This document shows positions 6,582 to 14,738 of a DNA stretch of 15,748 nucleotides, piece by piece (position 1 is the first letter of the stretch; each line of letters starts with the position of its first letter). The stretch covers positions 1 to 15,748 of the forward strand of contig CAJTYC010000061.1 in NCBI GenBank assembly GCA_910584185.1, read 5' to 3'. Below the pieces are notes generated by a model. It was not told where the DNA came from, searched no databases, and saw only the letters and a program-made list of their open reading frames with translations. Origin of the DNA: an uncultured Muribaculaceae bacterium. Its GTDB lineage: Bacteria; Bacteroidota; Bacteroidia; Bacteroidales; Muribaculaceae. The translations under genes and the position numbers were made by a program.

Positions 6582-7523
6582 ATGAAAATATTTTACTTAC
6601 AAGTATTGGCATGCCTCGCTATCGCCTTGGCGATATCCGGATGTCGTCGCTCTGTAGAATCGCAGCAGGTGCAGGAATATTCTTTCGAGTCGGACACTGT
6701 GCCTGATGTGGCTGTGGCTCAAGATACAGTTCACAGATTTCAAGATTCTGCTTCTATTATGGATTATCTCGAAGATGACCCGGAGGCTGCCATATATTCT
6801 GATGGCATCATACCTGTCATCGCTGAGCATGTGCCTGAATATGCCGACAAATTGCTTGCCAGTGAGTTCGATAAGTTTCTTGTTGTGGACAAAGCAAGCA
6901 TGCGTGTGATACTCTATGATAAATATGGCCGGCAACTTCGCGCTTATGATATGGCATGCGCCAAAAATTACGGCAACAAACATAAGAAGGGTGACTCACG
7001 CACTCCCGAAGGTTTCTTCTATGTGCAAGGCACATACGACAGCACTGATTGGCTATTTACCGACGACAATGGCGTTCAGTCAAAGAAGAAAGGACAGTTT
7101 GGCCCAAGGTTTATTCGCCTGCGCATACCTGGCACATCGCAGATCGGCATTCATGGCACCTGTGCGCCATGGTCGATAGGGCATCGTGCAAGTCATGGAT
7201 GCATAAGAATTACTAACGAGAATATCATGGAACTTGTAGACCTTGTGGAACCAGGCATGCCGGCGATAGTCCTTCCCGGCAAACGAGACAGAAAGGTCAA
7301 CAGGGAAGAAGGTTATAATGTGCCATATTTCCCCACTGCTCCAAAATATGCAATTTCAGAATCAGAAACTAAAGTGAATCTGAAAACTATGGTAAAGAAT
7401 GAAGAAGCGGCAGACACCAACAGTGATACAACCCGAAACGAAGAAGATTCAATATCTGCACCTCCGGTAGATCCCGACTCTCATCACACAGAAATAGCAG
7501 ATACTTTGCAGGGCATCTTCTAA
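6582..7523 (+). CDS. L,D-transpeptidase (YkuD family) lipoprotein
   Basis: The 313-residue protein carries a lipoprotein signal peptide with lipobox ISGC (Cys21) and a YkuD domain at about residues 80-225. The catalytic signature is complete: His191 in IHGTC, then SHGCIRI with His205, Gly206 and nucleophile Cys207. YkuD enzymes cleave a tetrapeptide stem and join it to another amine, forming 3-3 crosslinks in peptidoglycan or attaching proteins; which reaction occurs here is unknown. Lipidation would tether it to a membrane facing the periplasm. Residues about 235-313 form a polar, acidic, Ser/Asp/Glu/Pro-rich tail of low complexity, probably disordered. The ATG at 6582 opens the signal peptide directly. 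It stands alone, with its own promoter upstream and a hairpin downstream, and lies next to the division gene ftsK. Confidence 0.92.
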   Translation: MKIFYLQVLACLAIALAISGCRRSVESQQVQEYSFESDTVPDVAVAQDTVHRFQDSASIMDYLEDDPEAAIYSDGIIPVIAEHVPEYADKLLASEFDKFLVVDKASMRVILYDKYGRQLRAYDMACAKNYGNKHKKGDSRTPEGFFYVQGTYDSTDWLFTDDNGVQSKKKGQFGPRFIRLRIPGTSQIGIHGTCAPWSIGHRASHGCIRITNENIMELVDLVEPGMPAIVLPGKRDRKVNREEGYNVPYFPTAPKYAISESETKVNLKTMVKNEEAADTNSDTTRNEEDSISAPPVDPDSHHTEIADTLQGIF

Positions 7524-7551
7524 TAAGGGTCAGACTCCTTGTGACAAATAT

Positions 7552-7597
7552 AGGTCGTGCACGAGGCATGTACTCACATGCATTGTGCATGACCTTT
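7552..7597 (+). terminator. Long hairpin after the L,D-transpeptidase gene, terminator-like but with weak T tract
   Basis: AGGTCGTGCAC (7552-7562) pairs with GTGCATGACCT (7585-7595) through 11 positions including one G-U pair, and inside it GCATGT (7566-7571) pairs perfectly with ACATGC (7576-7581) around the loop ACTC. Only three T follow, then AAAAA, so intrinsic termination may be inefficient. It lies 28 nt past the stop codon and before ftsK, a position that fits the end of the transcription unit or a stabilising 3' structure. Confidence 0.55.
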
Positions 7598-7619
7598 AAA
7601 AACCTATAAAAATATACGA

Positions 7620-7657
7620 TTTTGTCGATGAAATCAATTAAAAATTTGTAAATTTGT
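7620..7657 (+). promoter_or_regulatory. Candidate ftsK promoter
   Basis: TAAATTTG at 7649-7656 followed by T matches the -7 consensus. TTTG at 7621-7624 is a possible -33 element, although the 24-nt gap is longer than usual. The start site would be near 7663, with a leader of about 75 nt to the ATG at 7738. Confidence 0.45.
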
Positions 7658-7737
7658 AAGCTAAATGCCTACGTCAAGTGAGCAATTACACTTAATATCT
7701 GATAATCGCTTATAAATCAAACCTAACGGTTGAGTTT

Positions 7738-10476
7738 ATGCAAAATTACGACACATACACCCCTGAAATAAATTATGGCGAGGAAATATCCTCAACAGCC
7801 AATAACCCCGATGAAATCGCCAAACCTGCACCAAAAATAAATAGGAGAAGACGAGTAGCCAAGCCGGCTGCCCAAACAGCAGCCCCAAAAGAACAGAAGA
7901 CTAAATCTGAGTCTTTGTGGAGACGTCTGTGCAATTGGTTTGTGGGCCCGCAGTTTCGCATACTCGCAGGTATTTTCTTTGGATGCCTCACTGTTTATTT
8001 TGCAGTGTCGTTTGTGAGTTATTTCACCACATGTATCGAAGATGCCTCAAAGATTGCCTCCGCTCCTGTGGGTATGGCTAAGAATGTGGCTAATCCCGGT
8101 GGAGAAGGTGGCGCACGGCTCTCTGAGCTGCTTATTAACCAAGGATTCGGTCTTGGGTCTCTGATAGTCATAGTGTGGCTCGGTGCAATCACTCTGAAGC
8201 TTCTTGTCGGCAAACCAAGATTCAAGACACTCGATTTTTCAATCAAGTGCATGGTGGCACTGATCACGATGTCGCTTATAATTGGCCTTGTCACATACAA
8301 CCTGCATACGCAAGTCAATTGGGGAGGATATCATGGCACTTATGTCAATGAGTTTATAATCGGTTTTATAGGCAATATTGGTGCAGTGCTCCTCAGCATT
8401 TTCATGATAGCGGTCTTTGTGGTGATATGTATGCGCGATTTGGTAAATTGGATTATACGTGTGCGCAAAGCCCGTGCCGAACGGCGTCGCATTGCCAAAG
8501 CCGAGCGTGAAGCCCGCGAGGCCCGTGAGGCCGAGATACGCAAGATGCAGGAACAAGAAAAAATTGATGACCTGCGTGCCGGAGAAGCTGTGGCAATTGA
8601 AGGCGCAGATATAACGGACACTCCCGATACAGAAGTAGAGGTAGGTGTGGATTTTGGAGATATTGCTTCTTCGCTCTATGAAATTCCTGATGATGCGCAG
8701 CCTGTCACAGATAATCAGACAGCTGAAATCTATGACGCTAAACCTGATGACTCAGAAAGTCTAAATGAAGTGGATGACAAGGGTGATGAAGGAAACAACG
8801 TATCTGATTCCGAATCAAATGGCTCTGATAATTCTGAATCAAATTATTCTGATAATTCTGACTCCGCCGGCTCCGATAATTCCGACTCAGCTGAAGATGC
8901 TGCCAAAGATGATTCGGGCAATATGGTTGTCAACGTAAACACCATAGGTCAAGCCGCCGCGAAGCGTTATGTGTCGGATGTGGAGGCTTTCGAGAATCAG
9001 AAATACAAATTCCCTCCATTTGAATTGCTTCGTGAAGGCAAGGAACAGATTGTTCTTGATGCAGATGAACAGATGGAGAACAAGCAGAAAATCGAAAAAA
9101 CACTTCTTGATTTCGGCATACCTATCACCCGCATAGAGGCTACCGTAGGGCCTACGGTCACCCTATATGAGATAGTGCCAGAAAACGGTGTGAAGATTGC
9201 TCGCATACGCAGTCTTGTAGATGATATAGCCCTCAGCCTTTCGGCCACGGGAGTGCGAATCATTGCCCCGATTCCCGGCAAAGGCACTGTCGGCATTGAG
9301 GTTGCAAATAAGGATCCGCAGACCGTGTCGATGCGCACTGTGATAAAGTCTAAGAAGTATCAAGAGTCGCGTTATAATCTTCCGGTGGCTCTTGGTAGCA
9401 CAATCTCCAATGATGTCTACATAGCTGACCTCGCCAAGATGCCTCACTTGCTCGTGGCCGGCGCAACCGGTCAGGGTAAGTCTGTAGGTCTTAATGCTAT
9501 TATCGCTTCTCTGCTTTATTGCAAAGCTCCGCATGAACTTAAGTTTGTGATGATCGACCCTAAGCAGGTGGAGTTCAGCCTCTATAATAAGTTGAAAAAT
9601 TATTATATGGCAGCGATACCGGGAGAAGATGAGGAGGCTGTAATCACCGATATGGATAAGGTGGAAGCTACGTTAAACTCCCTCTGTATTGAGATGGAGA
9701 ACCGATATACGCTTTTGAAGACTGCCCACGTGCGCAACCTTGAGGAGTATAATGCAAAGATCCGTGAGTGCAAGCTGAATCCGGCCGATGGCCATAGGTT
9801 CTTGCCTTATATAGTGGTGGTGGTTGATGAGTTTGGCGACCTTATCATGGTCAAGGGTAAGAGTGTGGAGATGCCTATCGCACGACTCGCACAGAAGGCG
9901 AGGGCTGTGGGCATGCACGTAATCATCGCCACTCAGCGCCCGTCTACCAATGTCATAACCGGTATAATCAAGGCAAACTTCCCGGCGCGCATCTCCTTTA
10001 AGGTAACATCGGGCGTTGACTCCAAGACTATCCTTGATACACCGGGTGCACAGCAGCTGATAGGTCGTGGTGATATGCTGATTTTCAACAACTCTGAGAT
10101 GGTGCGCGTGCAATGCGCCTTCATAGATACGCCCGAAGTGGAGGCAATCTGCGATTATGTGGAACGTCAACCTTATCCGCAGGGCATTTACGAACTGCCT
10201 GAGCCGATTGTGGAGGGTGGTGACTCAATGGTAGAGAAAGGCAATCTCCGCGAGTTGGACCCCAAGCTCTTCGAAGTGGCGCGAGCCGTTGTCAGTTCGG
10301 GCAACGCATCGACCTCTGCTGTGCAACGTTCGTTTCAACTTGGATATAACCGTGCCGGTCGTATCATGGACCAGCTTGAGCGACTTGGTGTCGTTGGCCC
10401 GGCTCAGGGCGGCAAGCCTCGCGCATTGCTCGTTGATCCCATGGGTCTCGAAGAGATTCTTTCGACGCTCGAATGA
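7738..10476 (+). CDS. ftsK: DNA translocase FtsK
   Basis: This 912-residue protein has the full FtsK layout. The N-terminal part has four membrane helices (about 75-97, 138-158, 170-188, 206-231), then a strongly charged Arg/Glu/Ala helix (about 240-282) and an acidic linker (about 285-395) containing Ser-Asp-Asn repeats. The motor follows: alpha/beta domains from about 400, Walker A GATGQGKS at 575-582, Walker B with Asp697-Glu698 in VVVVDEFGD, and a C-terminal gamma winged-helix domain (about 840-912, STSAVQRSFQLGYNRAGRIMDQLE) that reads polar DNA sequences. FtsK sits at the septum, pumps chromosome termini into daughter cells and aligns dif sites for XerCD. It is a little longer than I expect for Bacteroides FtsK, the extra length apparently in the linker. 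The start is supported by a candidate promoter upstream and no better ATG. Order ftsK, lolA-like, trxB is familiar in Bacteroidales. Confidence 0.97.
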   Translation: MQNYDTYTPEINYGEEISSTANNPDEIAKPAPKINRRRRVAKPAAQTAAPKEQKTKSESLWRRLCNWFVGPQFRILAGIFFGCLTVYFAVSFVSYFTTCIEDASKIASAPVGMAKNVANPGGEGGARLSELLINQGFGLGSLIVIVWLGAITLKLLVGKPRFKTLDFSIKCMVALITMSLIIGLVTYNLHTQVNWGGYHGTYVNEFIIGFIGNIGAVLLSIFMIAVFVVICMRDLVNWIIRVRKARAERRRIAKAEREAREAREAEIRKMQEQEKIDDLRAGEAVAIEGADITDTPDTEVEVGVDFGDIASSLYEIPDDAQPVTDNQTAEIYDAKPDDSESLNEVDDKGDEGNNVSDSESNGSDNSESNYSDNSDSAGSDNSDSAEDAAKDDSGNMVVNVNTIGQAAAKRYVSDVEAFENQKYKFPPFELLREGKEQIVLDADEQMENKQKIEKTLLDFGIPITRIEATVGPTVTLYEIVPENGVKIARIRSLVDDIALSLSATGVRIIAPIPGKGTVGIEVANKDPQTVSMRTVIKSKKYQESRYNLPVALGSTISNDVYIADLAKMPHLLVAGATGQGKSVGLNAIIASLLYCKAPHELKFVMIDPKQVEFSLYNKLKNYYMAAIPGEDEEAVITDMDKVEATLNSLCIEMENRYTLLKTAHVRNLEEYNAKIRECKLNPADGHRFLPYIVVVVDEFGDLIMVKGKSVEMPIARLAQKARAVGMHVIIATQRPSTNVITGIIKANFPARISFKVTSGVDSKTILDTPGAQQLIGRGDMLIFNNSEMVRVQCAFIDTPEVEAICDYVERQPYPQGIYELPEPIVEGGDSMVEKGNLRELDPKLFEVARAVVSSGNASTSAVQRSFQLGYNRAGRIMDQLERLGVVGPAQGGKPRALLVDPMGLEEILSTLE

Positions 10477-10477
10477 T

Positions 10478-10528
10478 AGCGTGCAGCGTTTTATTACGTG
10501 CGGCGTGTTCTTACGTGCGGCGTTTTAT
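10478..10528 (+). repeat. Three tandem copies of a 17-bp repeat after ftsK
   Basis: Units start at 10478, 10495 and 10512. Copies two and three share TACGTGCGGCGT exactly, and copies one and three share GCGTTTTAT at their ends. The array starts one base after the ftsK stop codon and fills most of the 83-nt gap to the lolA-like gene. No stable terminator is formed by it. Confidence 0.75.
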
Positions 10529-10559
10529 TATATGCTAACTAAGTTATTATTGCTTTGAT

Positions 10560-11168
10560 ATGAAGAAAATATTGTTTCTGCTTATTGCATTGTTTGTGAT
10601 GTCAAGTGCATGCATGGCCCTGACTCCTGCAGAAGTTCTCGATAAGGCAGTTAATAAACTCAATACAGCCGGCACTATTGATTGCAAATTTGTCCTGTCG
10701 GGAGCTAATGGAAACATCAATGGCTCTTTGTCGGTGCAAGGACGAAAGTTCAGAATGACTACACCTCTCGGTTCGTCGTGGTATGACGGTGTGAACCTGT
10801 GGTCTTCCAATCCGAAAACTAAGGAAATAACTCTTGTGAATCCATCCGACGCTGAAGTGAGAGAGGCTAATCCGTTCTCGTATTTGTCGTCATATAAGTC
10901 GGAGTTCAGGCTCTTCTTCTCGAAGCGCAAGGATGCCAAGCGCTATCTGGTGCTTCTTAATCCGAAGACCCGCAATTCGGATATTAAGGCGGTGGAAGTC
11001 GCTGTCAACAAGCAAACCTTCCTGCCCGAACGCTTCATAATTCGCGACCGTAACGACAATATAACCACTATCAATGTGCAGTCGCTATCATTGAAGAAGA
11101 ATAGCGGCGAATCGTTCAAGTGTCCGGTCGCTAATATGTCAGACTATGAGCTGGTGGATCTCCGTTGA
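10560..11168 (+). CDS. LolA-like periplasmic protein
   Basis: The 202-residue protein has an N-terminal signal peptide (MKKILFLLIALFVMSSACMA) with likely cleavage before LTPAEV, so a soluble periplasmic location is expected. The rest resembles the LolA/LolB half-barrel: an initial helix (AEVLDKAVNKLNTAG), then strands with GNINGSLSVQGRKFRMTT, a WYDGVNLWSSN turn, and a late INVQSLSLKKN strand. LolA carries lipoproteins from the inner to the outer membrane; Bacteroidota often encode several such proteins with low identity and the exact cargo here is not certain. Cys18 is not in a good lipobox, so lipidation is unlikely. The gene sits 83 nt after ftsK and may be cotranscribed with it, although the gap holds a tandem repeat. 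The 115-nt gap to trxB shows no convincing promoter or terminator to my eye. Confidence 0.8.
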   Translation: MKKILFLLIALFVMSSACMALTPAEVLDKAVNKLNTAGTIDCKFVLSGANGNINGSLSVQGRKFRMTTPLGSSWYDGVNLWSSNPKTKEITLVNPSDAEVREANPFSYLSSYKSEFRLFFSKRKDAKRYLVLLNPKTRNSDIKAVEVAVNKQTFLPERFIIRDRNDNITTINVQSLSLKKNSGESFKCPVANMSDYELVDLR

Positions 11169-11283
11169 TTATCCCGTTGACTGTCTGGTAGTTTGTTGCC
11201 GTCGACAATATTTTTTGCCAAATTTTTGTTTATATAAGTATATAAGTAGTTGCACATGCTGCTACAATATAATAAATTATGAT

Positions 11284-12231
11284 ATGGAAGAAACTCGTAC
11301 CAAAGTTTTGATAATAGGCTCAGGCCCCGCCGGGTGTACAGCGGCTATTTATGCATCGCGAGCCAATCTCAAGCCGGTTCTGCTCGAAGGCGAACAGCCT
11401 GGCGGACAGCTCACCCAAACTACTGAAATAGAAAACTTCCCGGGCTATGTAAATGGCGTTCAAGGCCTTCAGATGATGAGCGAACTTCGTGACCAAGCCA
11501 TGCGCTTCGGCACTGAGATTCGTTCGCGTTCCATAGTCAAGGTTGATTTTTCATCGCGACCGTTCAGATGTGAGGATGAGAGGGGAGACCTCTACGTGGC
11601 CGACACTGTGATAATCTGCACAGGTGCGTCAGCAAAGTATCTCGGACTGCCCGATGAGGAGAAATATAAAGGAATCGGTGTAAGCGCATGTGCCACATGC
11701 GACGGCTTTTTCTATCGCAACCGTACGGTCGCTGTGGTGGGTGGCGGTGACACTGCCTGCGAGGAGGCTCTCTATCTTTCCACTCTTGCCAAGAAGGTTT
11801 ATATGATAGTGCGCAAGGATTATCTGAGAGCATCAAAGGTGATGCAGCAGCGTGTCAACGATAAAGAAAATATCGAGGTGCTTTATCGTTGCAACACCGT
11901 AGGACTCTTCGGTGAAGATGGTGTAGAGGGAGTGAAGCTGGTGCGCGATGTCGATACAGACCATCCTGAATATTTCGATGTGGCTATAGATGGCTTCTTC
12001 CTTGCTATTGGCCACAAACCGAATACCGACGTGTTTGCAGGGCAGATAGAACTTGACGAAACAGGTTATATCAAGACTGCCACACCTTCTACACGTACAA
12101 ATATAGAGGGAGTCTTTGCTGCCGGAGATTGCGCAGACCCGACTTATCGCCAGGCAGTCACTTCGGCCGGAACTGGATGTAAGGCTGCACTTGATGCCGA
12201 GAAATATCTTATGGACCATAACGAATTGTAA
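11284..12231 (+). CDS. trxB: Thioredoxin-disulfide reductase
   Basis: The 315-residue flavoprotein matches TrxB in length and motifs. The FAD-binding Rossmann motif GSGPAG is at 12-17, the redox-active pair CATC at Cys136-Cys139, the NADPH-binding VVGGGDTACEEA motif follows at about 155, and the C-terminal FAD motif IEGVFAAGDCAD and YRQAVTSAGTGC complete the fold. It reduces thioredoxin with NADPH in the cytoplasm, supplying electrons for ribonucleotide reductase and protein repair. I chose ATG 11284, since the usual N-terminus falls here; the open frame upstream has no family resemblance and overlaps the lolA-like gene. The dCMP deaminase gene begins 2 nt after the stop, so they share an operon. 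Confidence 0.97.
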   Translation: MEETRTKVLIIGSGPAGCTAAIYASRANLKPVLLEGEQPGGQLTQTTEIENFPGYVNGVQGLQMMSELRDQAMRFGTEIRSRSIVKVDFSSRPFRCEDERGDLYVADTVIICTGASAKYLGLPDEEKYKGIGVSACATCDGFFYRNRTVAVVGGGDTACEEALYLSTLAKKVYMIVRKDYLRASKVMQQRVNDKENIEVLYRCNTVGLFGEDGVEGVKLVRDVDTDHPEYFDVAIDGFFLAIGHKPNTDVFAGQIELDETGYIKTATPSTRTNIEGVFAAGDCADPTYRQAVTSAGTGCKAALDAEKYLMDHNEL

Positions 12232-12233
12232 AT

Positions 12234-12677
12234 ATGAGCGACAAACAGGAACTTCTTGACCGTCGCTACCTTCGCATGGCCACAATATGGAGCGAAAACT
12301 CTTATTGTGAGCGGCGTCAAGTGGGTGCGCTAATCGTCAAGGGTAAAATGATAATATCTGATGGCTACAATGGCACACCCTCCGGTTTCCCAAATGTGTG
12401 CGAATCATCGGAGGGGGTGACGCTCCCATATGTGCTTCATGCCGAGGCCAATGCAATTACCAAAGTGGCCCGCAGCAATAATTCGAGTGAGGGTAGCACC
12501 TTATATGTAACCGCGAGCCCATGCATGGAATGCTCCAAGCTGATTATCCAGGCCGGCATAAAGCGTGTTGTCTTTTCCGATCTTTACCGCATTACGGATG
12601 GTCTCGACCTGCTTCGTAAAGCCGGTGTCGAGATTGTGCATCTTCCGCTCGATAAGTTTGACGATTTTAAGCAATGA
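12234..12677 (+). CDS. dCMP deaminase-family cytidine/deoxycytidylate deaminase
   Basis: The 147-residue protein has the zinc-dependent deaminase signature: HAEAN with zinc ligand His69 and proton-shuttling Glu71, and PCMEC with zinc ligands Cys97 and Cys100. The length and the motif YNGTPSGFPN before the active site fit deoxycytidylate deaminase (ComEB family), which turns dCMP to dUMP for thymidylate synthesis. A related deaminase of other nucleotides cannot be excluded from sequence alone. It lies 2 nt after trxB and overlaps the protease gene start by ATGA, giving a tightly coupled three-gene operon. The reductase and the deaminase both serve deoxynucleotide supply, a plausible functional link. 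Confidence 0.92.
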   Translation: MSDKQELLDRRYLRMATIWSENSYCERRQVGALIVKGKMIISDGYNGTPSGFPNVCESSEGVTLPYVLHAEANAITKVARSNNSSEGSTLYVTASPCMECSKLIIQAGIKRVVFSDLYRITDGLDLLRKAGVEIVHLPLDKFDDFKQ

Positions 12678-14302
12678 GCAAGAGAAATTTAGGATTAGTA
12701 TTGGTGCCTTTGGCACTCTCCGCAGGCATCATTGGGGGAATATTTATTGGCAGACATTCTGCAAAGCGTCCCACTTCTCCTGAAGAGGACAAGATCAGGA
12801 CTATCCTTGAACTCATAGATAGTCAGTATGTAGACAAAATAAATACTGACAGTCTTCTCGATGCCACTATCCCGGATATTTTAGCGGCTCTGGATCCTCA
12901 TTCTGTATATATTCCCAAATCTGAGCTTCAGGCCACCAATGATGACCTTGAAAGTTCGTTTGGTGGTATTGGTGTGATGTTTCAGATTCTGAATGATACT
13001 GTCAACGTGATAGAGGTGGTGGCCGGCGGACCCTCCGAACAGGTGGGACTTCAGGCCGGAGACTTGATACTTGAGGCTAACGGAAAGAAACTTTCAGGAG
13101 CGAAGGCAACCACCGAAGATGTTTTCAAGACATTGCGCGGACCCGAAGGCACGAAGGTGAAGGTGAGTGTGAAGCGCAAGTCTTCGAGAAAACCACTTGC
13201 CTACGAGATAACTCGCGGCGAGATTCCTTCTAACAGTGTAGACGCCACATACATGCTCGACGAGAATACGGGATATGTGAGAGTAAGCAAGTTTGCCCGC
13301 AACACATATAACGAATTTTATCAAGCCCTTGGAGACCTGAAGAGCAAGGGGGCGTCAAAATATGTGGTTGACCTTCGCAGCAATTCCGGCGGGTTTATGG
13401 ACCAAGCCATATATATGGCCAACGAGTTCTTGCCCGCAGGCCGTATGATTGTCTATACGCAGGGACGTACACCCGAAAACGAGACGGTAGCTCTAAGCGA
13501 CGGTGGTGGCCAGTATCAGGATGCTGAGCTCGTTGTGCTTACCAACGAGTATTCTGCTTCAGCTTCAGAGATTTTCGCCGGTGCTATCCAGGATAACGAC
13601 CGCGGTTTGGTGATTGGCCGACGCACATTTGGCAAGGGCCTTGTGCAGAACCAGATCATGCTGCCCGACAGTTCGGCGTTGCGCCTCACTGTGGCGCGTT
13701 ATTACGTGCCCTCCGGTCGAAGCATCCAGAAGGAATATACCCGTGGCAAGGATGGCAAGTATGAGATGGATATACTCGACCGCTACAACCACGGTGAGTT
13801 CTATTCGCAAGATAGCATCAAACTTGACAAATCCAAGAAATTCACAACTCTCGGTGGGCGCGTGGTATATGGCGGCGGTGGCATAATGCCTGACATTTTT
13901 GTGCCTGAAGATACGACGGGCTACACCAACTATTTCGTGGAGGCCTCCAATCTTGGATTGATTCAGAAATTTGCAAGAGAGATGGCGGAATCTTACAGGC
14001 CGATGATGAAGGGTGACAAGACGATTGCCACCATGGAACGAGTTATTCCTCGCGACAACTCATTGCTCACGGCTTTTGTAGACTTTGCCGCCCGCAGCGG
14101 ACTCCCGGCGCGCTGGTACTATATCAACAAATCTCGTGCGCTCCTGCTAAATCAGATCAAGGCCTTCATAGCACGCGACCTTGTGGGTTACAGCGCCTTT
14201 ATTGAGATCTTGAATCGTCAGGATCCTACATTGCACCGGGCGCTCAGCGAACTTGAAGCGGGACACTCACCCAAAGCAATTCAAGGCCCCAACAAAAAAT
14301 GA
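12674..14302 (+). CDS. S41-family C-terminal processing peptidase
   Basis: This 542-residue protein has an N-terminal membrane helix or uncleaved signal (about 5-26), a helical region with LDPHSVYIP (about 70-85), a PDZ domain (about 92-170, GGIGV...VVAGGPSEQVGLQAGD) and an S41A protease core. The Ser/Lys dyad is Ser296 in the SASASEIF stretch and Lys321 in TFGKG, with the usual spacing of 25. A C-terminal extension of about 130 residues, usual for Bacteroidota members, follows the core. Such enzymes degrade or trim periplasmic proteins from the C-terminus, often ones involved in peptidoglycan turnover. The ATG at 12674 overlaps the deaminase stop. An intrinsic terminator 46 nt past the stop closes the operon. 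Confidence 0.95.
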   Translation: MSKRNLGLVLVPLALSAGIIGGIFIGRHSAKRPTSPEEDKIRTILELIDSQYVDKINTDSLLDATIPDILAALDPHSVYIPKSELQATNDDLESSFGGIGVMFQILNDTVNVIEVVAGGPSEQVGLQAGDLILEANGKKLSGAKATTEDVFKTLRGPEGTKVKVSVKRKSSRKPLAYEITRGEIPSNSVDATYMLDENTGYVRVSKFARNTYNEFYQALGDLKSKGASKYVVDLRSNSGGFMDQAIYMANEFLPAGRMIVYTQGRTPENETVALSDGGGQYQDAELVVLTNEYSASASEIFAGAIQDNDRGLVIGRRTFGKGLVQNQIMLPDSSALRLTVARYYVPSGRSIQKEYTRGKDGKYEMDILDRYNHGEFYSQDSIKLDKSKKFTTLGGRVVYGGGGIMPDIFVPEDTTGYTNYFVEASNLGLIQKFAREMAESYRPMMKGDKTIATMERVIPRDNSLLTAFVDFAARSGLPARWYYINKSRALLLNQIKAFIARDLVGYSAFIEILNRQDPTLHRALSELEAGHSPKAIQGPNKK

Positions 14303-14347
14303 AATTTTAAGATGCGGCAATAACTAATTGAGTATCGCAAGCGTTAT

Positions 14348-14382
14348 AATAGTGGAGTGCAATCAGTGCTCCACTATTTTTT
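14348..14382 (+). terminator. Intrinsic terminator of the trxB-deaminase-protease operon
   Basis: AATAGTGGAG (14348-14357) pairs perfectly with CTCCACTATT (14369-14378) around an 11-nt loop and runs into a T tract ending at 14382. The stem with T-run is a classical rho-independent terminator on the + strand. Confidence 0.88.
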
Positions 14383-14427
14383 ATGTTGAAATATCATTTA
14401 GTAACTATGTCACTAAATTTAGGGTTA

Positions 14428-14697
14428 GTAGGAACTTGAAAAATTTTTGGAACGCGGAACGCGCCCGTGGCGCATCTTAACGCGGAACTTTCGCGGAACG
14501 TAAGCGGAATCCTGAGAGTTTATCGCAGCCAAAACCTCCACTTCGACCGGGTCATGGTTCCGCTTGCGTCCCGCGACACATAAAGGGCAAAGCCCGAAAT
14601 GTCCGCCTGCGTTCAAAAAAGGAAGTTCCGCGTCAGTTCCGCGTCATGATGCGCCAAAGGCGCGTTCCGCGTTCCAAAAATTTTCAAAAGTTCCTAC
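14428..14697. repeat. 270-bp palindromic element with about 72-nt inverted arms and GCGGAAC repeats
   Basis: The ends are perfect inverted repeats, GTAGGAACTT (14428-14437) and AAGTTCCTAC (14688-14697), and pairing continues inward through GGAACGCGGAACGCGCC opposite GGCGCGTTCCGCGTTCC, then two CGCGGAAC blocks (14481-14488, 14492-14499) opposite two GTTCCGCG blocks (14636-14643, 14625-14632). Inside, GTAAGCGGAA (14500-14509) pairs with TTCCGCTTGC (14558-14567), and ACAT, GGGC, GCCC, ATGT form a small hairpin at 14578-14602. The whole could fold as a branched structure of 270 nt. No transposase and no obvious target-site duplication flank it. It resembles a MITE or intergenic palindromic repeat, and is GC-rich against AT-rich flanks. 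The minus-strand reading frames across it look like by-products of the palindrome. Confidence 0.85.
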
Positions 14698-14738
14698 GTG
14701 TCCTTTATTTATTGACATCTCATTTAGAACGATAAACC

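Noticed and set aside
10478..10528. Short CRISPR-like array
   Set aside because: Units are directly tandem with no spacers and only 17 bp long; no cas gene is present.
11146..11283. Longer N-terminus for thioredoxin reductase
   Set aside because: The extra residues overlap the lolA-like gene and do not look like TrxB, whose normal N-terminus starts at 11284.
14425..14616. 63-codon reverse-strand frame in the palindromic element
   Set aside because: It is explained by the GC-rich inverted repeat and has no start context or homology.
14428..14697. Insertion sequence with transposase
   Set aside because: The 270 bp has no coding capacity beyond palindrome-derived frames and no evident target duplication, so a full insertion sequence is not supported.
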